Position numbers and translations under genes: made by a program
Origin: Gemmatimonadota bacterium
Lineage (GTDB): Bacteria; Latescibacterota; UBA2968
Length of the DNA: 64,000 bases
Reading direction: 5' to 3'
Assembly: GCA_009838845.1 (NCBI GenBank)
Contig: VXRD01000029.1
Location: 24,226 to 88,225 of the forward strand
The notes under the pieces: model-generated
What the model saw: only the letters and a program-made list of their open reading frames with translations
What the model was told of the DNA's origin: nothing
The model's database searches: none
Shown: positions 8,865-16,629 of the stretch, in pieces
Numbering within the stretch: the first letter of the stretch is position 1
Layout of the letters: each line of letters opens with the position of its first letter

Positions 8865-10856
8865 ATGACAAAACAAGACAGACCCAATTTCCTCTGGATC
8901 AGTAACCACGATTCCAGTGCCTGGAACTACGGTTGCTACGGAGATCAATACGCACATACCCCAAATATTGACCGCCTATCGGCAGAAGGTGTGCGCTACA
9001 CCAACGCGTTCACCGCTGGCCCAATCTGCTCACCGTCGCGCACGGGCATCTATACCGGCATGCATCCGACCACGCTGGGCACACATCATCACCGCAGCGC
9101 GATCATCCGCCCCGCAGGAGTTGAGTTGTTAAACACAATGCTGACGGACGCCGGTTACGCCTGCACGCAGCCGGATAATGACATCAATCTATACGTCTCC
9201 AAAGAGGAGCGTGAACAGTATTACAACGCTGAAGATTTCTGGGAGAATCGTCCTGAAGATAAGCCGTTCTTCATGTATTACAGACTGGGCAGTTCCCACG
9301 CAAGTGTATTCAAACTGACGCCCGAGGATGCGCGGAAAGCGCGTTCCTCGCTCTTGAGCGACGACGAGTTGCACGATCCGAATGATGTGCCGGTTCCGAG
9401 CTTTGTTCCCGACACCCCCCTGTTCAGGGAACGGATGGCGCTCTTCTACGACGCCCTTGCCAATGTCGATAAGCAGGTCGGGGAGATCCTGGACGAGCTT
9501 GAAGCACAGGGGCACAGTGAAGACACTATTGTGGTCTATTGGGGAGACCATGGCACGGGTTATCCCCGGGGCAAGATCCACGCATACGACGACGGACTGA
9601 ATATCCCACTGATCATGCGATTCCCGGAGAAGTATCAGCACCTATCCCCGGCAGAACCCGGTAGTGCGGTTGATGAACCCGTCCTGCACCTGGACCTCTG
9701 CGCGACGACCCTGCAACTGGCAGGTGTCCCTATCGCCGAACACATCCAGAGTCGCAACCTGTGCGGCCCCAACAGAGATGAATCGAGGGACTTTGTCTGC
9801 AGTGCCAGGGATCGGCTGGACAACAATCCGGAAGTAATCCGCACAATCCGCACAAAAAAATACCGTTACTTCCGCAACTTCCTCCCCCACCAGCCATACG
9901 CTTCGTTCTATCCAGACGGCGGATTCTTTGCGAAGGTCCCGGAGGAAGGAACGCCGGAACGCGCCTTCTGGGAGACCTCTTGCCTACCGGGCAAACAGAA
10001 GGTCCACGACCCCGACGGCGTATTTCTGATGCTCGGCCCGCCGGTCATGATCAAACAGGACGGGTTGCCTGAGCATTACCGGCAGTTCCAGATCTGGCAG
10101 GATCACAAACCCGCCGAAGAGTTATACGATATCGAGAACGATCCCGAAGAGATAAATAACCTGGCAGATGATCCTGCTTACAGCAATGTGAAGGATGGCT
10201 TGCGACAGAAGCTGTTCGACTGGATGATCGAGACCCGCGATCTGGGGTTGATTGATGAACCGGAAATTGCTGCACGAGCAGAGCAGTACAACGGCATTTG
10301 CCATGCAGTCGGGGCCCACTGTGATAATTACGAGCGAATCCTGGAAACAGCAGACCTGGCACGCATGGGTGACGAAGCAAAGGAAGAACTCGCAAAACGA
10401 CTTGGTGATCCCGACTGCGCCGTGCGTTTCTGGGCTGTTACCGGCCTTTGCTCGCTCGGTGTGGAACGCGAGATGATCAAGCAATTGTCACCGCTCCTTG
10501 ACGATCCCTCAATCAGCGTCAGCCTGGCCGCCGGAGACTATCTGGTGCGGGCAGGCGAAGGCGCCCTGGCCCTGCCTGCTTTTGAGCGCGCGCTGTCGAG
10601 CGATATCCTCTGGGCGCGGCTACGAGCCGGTGCCTATCTGTCATACCGCAGCCGCGAAGAACTCCAGCCCATGAAACCGCTTATTCCCGCCCTGGCGCGG
10701 GCCATAAATAAACAGGAGATGTTCGGACCGGAACACAATGCGCAACTCGAAAAGAACAATTACACAAGCGGGCTTGGTGGGCAGCGGGACGGCATCGTCA
10801 GGGTGTGGGTATTGGAGCGGGTGATGAAGAGAATTGAACTGTCCGCTAACTTTTAA
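8865..10856 (+). CDS. Sulfatase, N-sulfoglucosamine-sulfohydrolase-like, with C-terminal HEAT-like repeats
   Basis: 663 aa, longer than a usual sulfatase (450-550). The formylglycine motif is C55-S-P-S-R59; N14/D16 stand where the metal-binding Asp pair usually is, and YWGDHGTGYPRGK supplies the later Asp/His and Lys. Residues ~490-650 form alpha-helical pairs (DPDCAVRFWAVTGLCSLG and similar) typical of HEAT repeats, giving a probable protein- or substrate-contact module. No signal peptide is visible. The family hydrolyses sulfate from sugars after a maturase converts the Cys to formylglycine; no maturase is nearby. A PhyH gene follows after 26 bases, suggesting co-transcription. Confidence 0.88.
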   Translation: MTKQDRPNFLWISNHDSSAWNYGCYGDQYAHTPNIDRLSAEGVRYTNAFTAGPICSPSRTGIYTGMHPTTLGTHHHRSAIIRPAGVELLNTMLTDAGYACTQPDNDINLYVSKEEREQYYNAEDFWENRPEDKPFFMYYRLGSSHASVFKLTPEDARKARSSLLSDDELHDPNDVPVPSFVPDTPLFRERMALFYDALANVDKQVGEILDELEAQGHSEDTIVVYWGDHGTGYPRGKIHAYDDGLNIPLIMRFPEKYQHLSPAEPGSAVDEPVLHLDLCATTLQLAGVPIAEHIQSRNLCGPNRDESRDFVCSARDRLDNNPEVIRTIRTKKYRYFRNFLPHQPYASFYPDGGFFAKVPEEGTPERAFWETSCLPGKQKVHDPDGVFLMLGPPVMIKQDGLPEHYRQFQIWQDHKPAEELYDIENDPEEINNLADDPAYSNVKDGLRQKLFDWMIETRDLGLIDEPEIAARAEQYNGICHAVGAHCDNYERILETADLARMGDEAKEELAKRLGDPDCAVRFWAVTGLCSLGVEREMIKQLSPLLDDPSISVSLAAGDYLVRAGEGALALPAFERALSSDILWARLRAGAYLSYRSREELQPMKPLIPALARAINKQEMFGPEHNAQLEKNNYTSGLGGQRDGIVRVWVLERVMKRIELSANF

Positions 10857-10882
10857 AAATTGTTGAATGGAGGATAGCTCAG

Positions 10883-11728
10883 ATGACAGAATCGTCAATT
10901 GATCTGGACTGGTATGCGCTTTCAGCGCAAGAAATCAGGCAGTTTGATGAGCAAGGCTATCTCATTGTGCGCGACGTGCTCGATCAGGACATGATTGACC
11001 GGGTCGTTGAGGCTGCTGATCGGTTGATTGCGAGTGACGACCAACACATGCGCACGGGACGACTGGGCTTTAAGAATTGTATTGTGAAAGATGATGCTTT
11101 TATTCCCCTGCTAACCCACGCCAAATCGCTGTCGGTTGCGGTACAGCTTTTGGGTGCACATATCCAACTGATGGTATCACAACTTGCTTATAGAGGCTCT
11201 TCCGATCCCTCGAAGAAAGTTCGGCGGGTCGGATGGCATCGCGATTATGGTGCAGCGACAAAAGTATTGGGAAATCATGTGCCCCGTGTTTTGTTAAAGT
11301 GCGCGTTTTATCTCAATGATCTGACCGAACCAAACTCGGGTGTGACGCTGGTTGCGCCTGGCTCCAATCGCCACAGCAACCCCATTGAAGTCCCTGAAGG
11401 AGAGCCTGGACCAAAAGGTTATGTTGAGGCTTCTTTAAAGGCGGGTGATTGCCTGTTCTTTGAAAATCGAACCGGGCATGCAGCAGGTATAAACACATCG
11501 GGTAACATGCGAAAGGCGATCATGATTGGTTATGGCTATCGTTGGGTGATGCCGCTGGACTATCGGAGTCAAGAGCCTGCCTTTATGGATAAACTGGATG
11601 AATTGGGTCGGTATTTGGTGGGTGAAAGATATCCAAAAATAGAGGGGTACAAAGCTGGCGGTGGAGATAGCCCGCTTACGCCGTGGTGTGAAGAGAACGG
11701 TGCGCCAGAGATCAGACCGGTTGTTTAA
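10883..11728 (+). CDS. Phytanoyl-CoA dioxygenase-like (PhyH) oxygenase
   Basis: 281 aa, cytoplasmic, preceded by GGAGG. Fe(II) ligands are H119-R-D121 in GWHRDYG and H199 in RTGHAAG; the APGSNRH turn is also typical. The family uses 2-oxoglutarate and O2 to hydroxylate small substrates; the substrate here is unknown. It starts 26 bases after the HEAT-repeat sulfatase and probably shares its transcript. Its last codons (GAPEIRPVV) recur as isolated remnants at 15757-15783 and 21397-21426, so paralogues of this gene once existed elsewhere in the locus. Confidence 0.9.
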   Translation: MTESSIDLDWYALSAQEIRQFDEQGYLIVRDVLDQDMIDRVVEAADRLIASDDQHMRTGRLGFKNCIVKDDAFIPLLTHAKSLSVAVQLLGAHIQLMVSQLAYRGSSDPSKKVRRVGWHRDYGAATKVLGNHVPRVLLKCAFYLNDLTEPNSGVTLVAPGSNRHSNPIEVPEGEPGPKGYVEASLKAGDCLFFENRTGHAAGINTSGNMRKAIMIGYGYRWVMPLDYRSQEPAFMDKLDELGRYLVGERYPKIEGYKAGGGDSPLTPWCEENGAPEIRPVV

Positions 11729-11764
11729 GAAGGAATCAAATCTTTTTGATATTTCTGTGATTCG

Positions 11765-11794
11765 TTGACGCGCTTTTGTGTAACGCGGTATTAT
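11765..11794 (+). promoter_or_regulatory. Candidate sigma-70-type promoter facing the convergent PhyH gene
   Basis: TTGACG (11765-11770), an 18-base spacer and TATTAT (11789-11794) on the plus strand. The next gene is on the minus strand and ends at 11805, so transcription would be antisense to it. It may be a leftover promoter of a lost plus-strand gene. Confidence 0.4.
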
Positions 11795-11804
11795 GGGATG
11801 AGGC

Positions 11805-12572
11805 CTATGGCGTCCAAAAACCCCAATGATCCGCCTTGGGCCAGGTCGTGTAGCATTTTTCGCACGAACAAAAAAAGCGCATCATAAAACGTGGTTTAGC
11901 CGCAGTATTGACCGACCCATTGTGGCCGAACAAGTGTTGAAAAAAAAGGATATCACCGCGCTTCGGTGTCAGTTCGATACCGGGTTCCAGATCTAACGAG
12001 GGGATGTCCTTGTTCAGATCTTTCAGGTGCTTGTACTTGACCGGATCGGATTCAGCCAGGGCGCGTATCTTGCTGGGCGAACCAGGCCAAACACAGGTCC
12101 CTCCGCCCTGCGGTTCGATATCGCTTAGATAGAGGAGGCTGGTGATGCGATAGGGCCCGGGAAAGGTCTTGGGCACATGCTTCGGGTTGAGGCCGTCGAT
12201 GTGCGGGTGCCGTGGCATGGTCCATTGCCCCGGACGCCCCAACAAATTTAGTGCAAAGATCGCTTCGGGTGAGTGCAACGAATCAATCGGTTCGCCCAGC
12301 AGCTGCGCTACAGCGTTGAGGTAGTCGTCTGTGGCGCAGGCCATCAAATCGGGATCCTGCACCCCGTTAAAGATCACCGCACCGCTGCCTTTGTTATACG
12401 TATCGGCGGTCTCCGGCACCATCGACCAGGTGGACGCATCCCCCGCGTCCATGTCCATCAGCTTCCACATCGCCGCTTCGGCTTGAGCCGCGATCTGATC
12501 AGAAATCAGGCCGGAGGCCAGCAAGTAGCCATTTTGTCGGTAAAAGGTGAGTTGATCTTCGTTTAGAGCCAT
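11805..12572 (-). CDS. Phytanoyl-CoA dioxygenase-like (PhyH) oxygenase, divergent
   Basis: 255 aa from the ATG at 12572, chosen because AGGA lies seven bases upstream and homology begins at MALNEDQLTFYRQNGYLL; the frame is open a further 50 codons upstream. Fe(II) ligands are H124-I-D126 (RHPHIDGLN) and H217 (FGHNGS), with R228 a likely 2-oxoglutarate anchor. The GGGTCVWPGSPSK turn is standard. It is transcribed away from the next sulfatase through a 206-base shared control region, with a good promoter at 12620-12648. It is the only PhyH on the minus strand. Substrate unknown. Confidence 0.88.
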   Translation of the reverse strand: MALNEDQLTFYRQNGYLLASGLISDQIAAQAEAAMWKLMDMDAGDASTWSMVPETADTYNKGSGAVIFNGVQDPDLMACATDDYLNAVAQLLGEPIDSLHSPEAIFALNLLGRPGQWTMPRHPHIDGLNPKHVPKTFPGPYRITSLLYLSDIEPQGGGTCVWPGSPSKIRALAESDPVKYKHLKDLNKDIPSLDLEPGIELTPKRGDILFFQHLFGHNGSVNTAAKPRFMMRFFCSCEKCYTTWPKADHWGFWTP

Positions 12573-12619
12573 AGAGTATTCCTCATTCGATGGTTTACAA
12601 GCCTTTTCTGCCATGTCCC

Positions 12620-12648
12620 ATAATAAGTTAATTTCTGAACTACGGCAA
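12620..12648 (-). promoter_or_regulatory. Promoter of the minus-strand PhyH gene
   Basis: Reading the minus strand: TTGCCG (12648-12643), 17-base spacer, TATTAT (12625-12620), about 48 bases before the ATG at 12572. Box quality and spacing are good. Confidence 0.55.
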
Positions 12649-12680
12649 ATACTCTTCATTTTTTGTTTTTGTGGGCTATA

Positions 12681-12709
12681 TTGATTATCAATATTTGTTT
12701 GATTATCAT
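12681..12709 (+). promoter_or_regulatory. Promoter with paired operator-like repeat for the divergent sulfatase
   Basis: TTGATT (12681-12686), 17-base spacer, TATCAT (12704-12709). The ten-base word TTGATTATCA occurs twice, at 12681-12690 and 12699-12708, covering both boxes; the first copy extends to the near-palindrome TTGATTATCAA. The 18-base period and overlap with the boxes suggest repressor binding. Confidence 0.5.
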
Positions 12710-12778
12710 GAGGTATGGACAACTTTTTCGTATCGTGATTGCATTCTGATTGTTGTGCAATTAAGTAGGGAGGTTTTT

Positions 12779-14128
12779 GTGGCCAACAAAGAGAAGCCCA
12801 ATATTGTATTCATTTTGACCGATCAGTGGCGCGCACAGGCAACAGGGTATGCGGGAGATCCAAATGTTAAGACACCCAACCTCGATGCCCTGGCTCAAAA
12901 GAGTATTCGGTTGGATACGACTGTGTCAACGTGCCCGGTTTGTTGTCCGGCTCGTGCCTGTCTTTTGACCGGGCAATATCCACTGACGCATGGGATCTTT
13001 TTAAACCAGATTCGGCTTGAGCCCGATACGACCACATTCGCTGAGGTTCTAAAGTCACACGGTTATGACACCGCATACATTGGCAAGTGGCATTTGGACG
13101 GAGATACCCACGAGCAAAATTTCATCCCACCTGAGCGACGGTTGGGCTTTGACTTTTGGCGCGCGCACGAATGCTCGCACAATTATTACGATTCGCCCTA
13201 TTATGATGACTCGGGCATTATGAAAAAGTGGGAAGGATACGATGCGTTTGCACAGACCGATTGTGCGATTGAGTATCTGGAGGGCAGGCAGAATGAAGAC
13301 GATCCCTTTTTCCTTTTTGTTTCATATGGCCCGCCTCATAACCCTTTCCACAAAGTGCCGGAAGAATACAGAGCGCTCTACAATGAAGATGAAATCGTAT
13401 TGAGAGACAATGTGCCTGCTGAGTGTGAGGCGATTGCCCGGAATGATATGTGGGGTTATTATGCGCATATTACGGCACTTGATCACTGTGTTGGGCGTGT
13501 TGAAGAAGCACTTGAACGCCTCGGGATGACAGAGGGTACAATTCTTGTGTTTACCTCTGATCACGGTGAAATGAATGGGTCGCAAGGCCATGATCGGAAA
13601 ATACGGCCCTGGGATGAATCTATGCTTGTGCCCTTTCTGTTGCGATTGCCAAATGGGATTGGTCGCCAAATCGACACCCCTTTTGGCATACCAGATATGA
13701 TGCCGACGTTGTTGGATCTGGTGGGCGCGCCTGTACCGGAAGGCGTCGAAGGGGTGAGTTTTGCCAAACACATGCTCGGTGAAGCCGATGCGCCTTTGGA
13801 GGCTTCACTTTTTGGATGCTACGTTCCGTTTGCCAATTATTCTTATGAACATGGTGGCAGGGAATATCGAGGCGTTCGCACGAGCCGTTATACTTATGTG
13901 CGTGACCTGGAGGGGCCCTGGTTGTTGTATGACAATGAGGCAGATCCTTATCAGTTGGAGAACCTTTGTGGTCGGCCTGAGGTAGAATCTGTTCAAACGC
14001 ATCTGGAAGGTTTGCTTTCAGATCTGTTGAAGGAACATAATGACGCGTTTGAGAACGGGCAGGAATTGTTGGATCGATGGGGGTATGAAATCGTCAATCC
14101 CCACGCATTTCGCAGGAAACAAGTGTGA
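12779..14128 (+). CDS. Sulfatase (S1 family, choline/aryl-sulfatase-like)
   Basis: 449 aa from GTG 12779, chosen because TAGGGAGG lies just upstream and the sulfatase fold starts at EKPNIVFILTDQWR; the frame extends 36 codons further upstream. The formylglycine motif is C55-C-P-A-R59. D15 and Q16 are metal ligands, FTSDHGEM supplies the later Asp/His, and GKWHLDGD is typical. No signal peptide. The sequence is AT-richer than most of the window. It is divergent from the PhyH gene at 12572 and may be co-regulated with it through the paired repeat between them. Natural substrate unknown. Confidence 0.88.
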   Translation: MANKEKPNIVFILTDQWRAQATGYAGDPNVKTPNLDALAQKSIRLDTTVSTCPVCCPARACLLTGQYPLTHGIFLNQIRLEPDTTTFAEVLKSHGYDTAYIGKWHLDGDTHEQNFIPPERRLGFDFWRAHECSHNYYDSPYYDDSGIMKKWEGYDAFAQTDCAIEYLEGRQNEDDPFFLFVSYGPPHNPFHKVPEEYRALYNEDEIVLRDNVPAECEAIARNDMWGYYAHITALDHCVGRVEEALERLGMTEGTILVFTSDHGEMNGSQGHDRKIRPWDESMLVPFLLRLPNGIGRQIDTPFGIPDMMPTLLDLVGAPVPEGVEGVSFAKHMLGEADAPLEASLFGCYVPFANYSYEHGGREYRGVRTSRYTYVRDLEGPWLLYDNEADPYQLENLCGRPEVESVQTHLEGLLSDLLKEHNDAFENGQELLDRWGYEIVNPHAFRRKQV

Positions 14129-14246
14129 ACGAAAATCAAAAAGTACTGTGAGCGAAAACGGATTGCAGCTTCTTTGGTTTAACAAGTAGGGAATACCGCG
14201 AACGACAGAAGATCGGCATTTTGAACGACAAATTTGAGGGATAGAT

Positions 14247-15674
14247 ATGAATCAACCGAATATTCTTTTTGTGTTCACAGATCAGCAACGCACAGATACC
14301 ATGTCGTGTTACGGCAATGATTGGATTCAATCGCCGCATTTGAATGCGCTTTCGGAGCGGTCTTTTGTTTTTGAGAATACGTATGTTGGTCAGGCTGTGT
14401 GTACGCCATCGCGGGGTACGCTGATGTCTGGGTTGTACCCTCATTCGCACGGATGTGTGGCGAATGGGATTCATCTACGAGAAGATACAAAGTCGATTGC
14501 GGAAATGATGCCAGATACATATCGCAAGGCATATATGGGCAAATGGCATTTGGGCAACGATACCGTTCGCCAACATGGGTTTGATGAGTGGATCAGTATT
14601 CAGGATAATTTGCGGCATTTGAATACGATTCAAGATGCGCCGATGAGTTCCCACTATGAGTGGTTGGTGGCGCAGGGCGTTGAACCACCCTCGCATTTGG
14701 CACCGGACTTGAAACAATTTTCTGCAGGAGATCGCGCGCGTTTGCCAGCGGAACAACAGGTCGGGGCGTTTGTCGCGCAGGAAGCGGATCGGTTTATTCG
14801 AGAAAATGTCGATCAGCCCTGGTTGCTGGTGTGCAGTACGTTTGAACCGCACCCTCCATATACAGGGCCGTATGACGGTTTGTATGATCCTGAGGAATTG
14901 CCGGTTGGCCCGACGTTTTTGAAACAACCTGAAGGGCATTCGCGATTTAATCGGGTGCGAGCAGAGCATTATGCAACGAAGAAGGAGGCAGGTGAAGATT
15001 TAAGTACGGAATTGGGATGGCGAAAAGTGAGATCGCAATACTTCGGAAATATGAAGATTGTTGATGATGCTGTGGGGCGGATCATTCAGGCATTGGAAGA
15101 GACAGGGCAACTGGAGAATACGATTATTGCTTACACGAGTGATCATGGAGAAATGGTGGGCGATCATGCGATGATGGAAAAGCGGACGTTTTACGAAGAG
15201 TCTGCGCGAGTGCCGTTTTTGCTCAGTGTGCCGTGGTTGAATAAGGAACAGAAACGAATCGATGGTGTGTTTGGGCATGCGGATTTGGTGCCGACACTTT
15301 TGGATCTGGCGGGCGTTGAAGTTTCAGATCAGTGTGAAGGGGAGAGTTTGGCTGGTGCACTCACCGGTGAGCGCGATTTGAAGGATCACGTTGCATTTAT
15401 GGAGTGGAATGGGATTGGCGATCGCAATTTAGGGAATCCAAGCATTAACTTGATGGCGACATTGCCCTGGCGATCTGTGGTGACGGGTGATCGCTGGAAG
15501 TTGAATTTGTGTGCTGGTGATCAGTGTGAGTTGTTCGACCTTAATACAGATCCTTATGAAGAAAACAATCTGTTTGATGTTCCTGAACATCGCGATCGCA
15601 TTCGCGATATGGCGGCGAAGATTCGATTGTGGCAACATGAAACAGGAGATACTGTGCCTTTGCCGAGTGTTTAG
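14247..15674 (+). CDS. Sulfatase (S1 family)
   Basis: 475 aa starting MNQPNILFVFTDQQR, with GAGG before the ATG. Formylglycine motif C52-T-P-S-R56; D12/Q13 metal site; YTSDHGEMVGDH with a following K (MMEKRTF) completes the active site. No signal peptide, so cytoplasmic. Its 3' flank holds a collapsed PhyH remnant (15719-15783), which suggests that a PhyH gene once followed it directly, as in other sulfatase-PhyH pairs of this window. AT-rich codon use matches the preceding sulfatase. Confidence 0.88.
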   Translation: MNQPNILFVFTDQQRTDTMSCYGNDWIQSPHLNALSERSFVFENTYVGQAVCTPSRGTLMSGLYPHSHGCVANGIHLREDTKSIAEMMPDTYRKAYMGKWHLGNDTVRQHGFDEWISIQDNLRHLNTIQDAPMSSHYEWLVAQGVEPPSHLAPDLKQFSAGDRARLPAEQQVGAFVAQEADRFIRENVDQPWLLVCSTFEPHPPYTGPYDGLYDPEELPVGPTFLKQPEGHSRFNRVRAEHYATKKEAGEDLSTELGWRKVRSQYFGNMKIVDDAVGRIIQALEETGQLENTIIAYTSDHGEMVGDHAMMEKRTFYEESARVPFLLSVPWLNKEQKRIDGVFGHADLVPTLLDLAGVEVSDQCEGESLAGALTGERDLKDHVAFMEWNGIGDRNLGNPSINLMATLPWRSVVTGDRWKLNLCAGDQCELFDLNTDPYEENNLFDVPEHRDRIRDMAAKIRLWQHETGDTVPLPSV

Positions 15675-15718
15675 AATCCCCTCTGTGTTTTTATCAATAC
15701 TGATTTTCTGGAGATGTA

Positions 15719-15783
15719 ATGGAGCAAATATTAACGCAGGAACAAGTGGAACGCGCGCGCCTGAAATCACGCCGGTTGTCTAA
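15719..15783 (+). pseudogene. Collapsed PhyH gene (start joined to end)
   Basis: A CTGGAG site and ATG at 15719 begin MEQILTQEQVER, typical of a PhyH N-terminus. After twelve codons the sequence jumps to a PhyH tail at 15757-15783 (frame APEITPVV, stop TAA), matching the last codons of the PhyH gene at 10883-11728. About 750 bases of gene body are missing. Confidence 0.6.
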
Positions 15784-15807
15784 AAAAGATAGGGGACGGA
15801 ACAGAGG

Positions 15808-15849
15808 AAATAGAAGCGAACCAGGGTCTGGTTTACCTGACCATATAGA
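15808..15849. repeat. Dispersed 42-bp leader repeat with palindrome, copy 1
   Basis: AAATAGAAGCGAACCA, then GGTCTGGTTTACCTGACC (15825-15842), then ATATAGA. It is the same as 23014-23055 apart from a few differences. The core is an inverted repeat of GGTCTGGT/ACCTGACC type resembling a GntR-style operator. It sits 15 bases before the GTG start of the next PhyH gene. The upstream flank ATAGGGGACGGAAC resembles sequences that accompany REP/RAYT elements. Confidence 0.6.
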
Positions 15850-15863
15850 AAGGGAGATTCTCC

Positions 15864-16610
15864 GTGACACTTGAAGAAAAATTCATATTTGACCTGCAAG
15901 GATACATCGTTGTCAAAAATGTACTCTCTCAAGCCGAAGTAGACGAACTCAATGCAATTGCCGATCAAAAAATGGCCGACCAAGAGGAAGTGAATAACGG
16001 ACTCAAGATTCCCCGCAGAGTCTCGCTCTGGGGCAAACCCTTCCAAAATCTGTTTGACCACCCCAACATGATTCCTTACCTCAGCGAACTCCTCGGCCCC
16101 CAATTTCGTGCCGACCACGACTACGGCATCTTTATGCGTCAAGGTGGGCGCAAAGGTGGCCTCCATGGTGGGGACCATCGTGCAGGTACGCACTATTACA
16201 AATATCGCGACGGCGTCATGCGCAATGGCTTGACCGTAGTCGTCTACTTCCTTGCACCCGCCCCCCCAGGTTCTGGCGGATTCTGCTGCGTACCCGGTTC
16301 ACACAAATCCAATTTTGCCCTCAACGTCCCTGAAGAGGTTCGCTCCTTTAAGCGCATCCCTCACTACCTCGCCAATCCAAGTGCAGAAACAGGCGACGCC
16401 CTCATCTTCACAGAAGCGACGATGCACGGAACCTTGCCCTGGACTGCTGAAAACGAACGCAGAACCCTACTCTACAAATTCACCCCCGGCCACGCTTCCT
16501 ACGCATCAATATACTACAATCACGAAGACTACGAAGACCTGACCGAGCAACAAAAACGCGTTCTCACGCCCCCATCCGTCCGCCGTCCTAACGTAGTGGA
16601 AACGGCATAG
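15864..16610 (+). CDS. Phytanoyl-CoA dioxygenase-like (PhyH) oxygenase
   Basis: 248 aa from GTG 15864, with AGGGAG upstream. The N-terminus MTLEEKFIFDLQGYIVVKN and the VPGSHKSN turn identify the fold. The proximal metal motif is unusual: H101-G-G-D104-H105 rather than H-x-D; the distal His is H188 (EATMHGT). It is followed after 19 bases by the first PhoPQ-related hydrolase, with which it probably forms an operon; the same PhyH-hydrolase order is repeated at 20313-22958. Substrate unknown. Confidence 0.85.
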   Translation: MTLEEKFIFDLQGYIVVKNVLSQAEVDELNAIADQKMADQEEVNNGLKIPRRVSLWGKPFQNLFDHPNMIPYLSELLGPQFRADHDYGIFMRQGGRKGGLHGGDHRAGTHYYKYRDGVMRNGLTVVVYFLAPAPPGSGGFCCVPGSHKSNFALNVPEEVRSFKRIPHYLANPSAETGDALIFTEATMHGTLPWTAENERRTLLYKFTPGHASYASIYYNHEDYEDLTEQQKRVLTPPSVRRPNVVETA

Positions 16611-16629
16611 AGACAGCAAGGAGAAGGCA

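Noticed and set aside
11737..11752. ATCAAATCTTTTTGAT as a terminator
   Set aside because: Six A/T-rich base pairs only; too weak to call.
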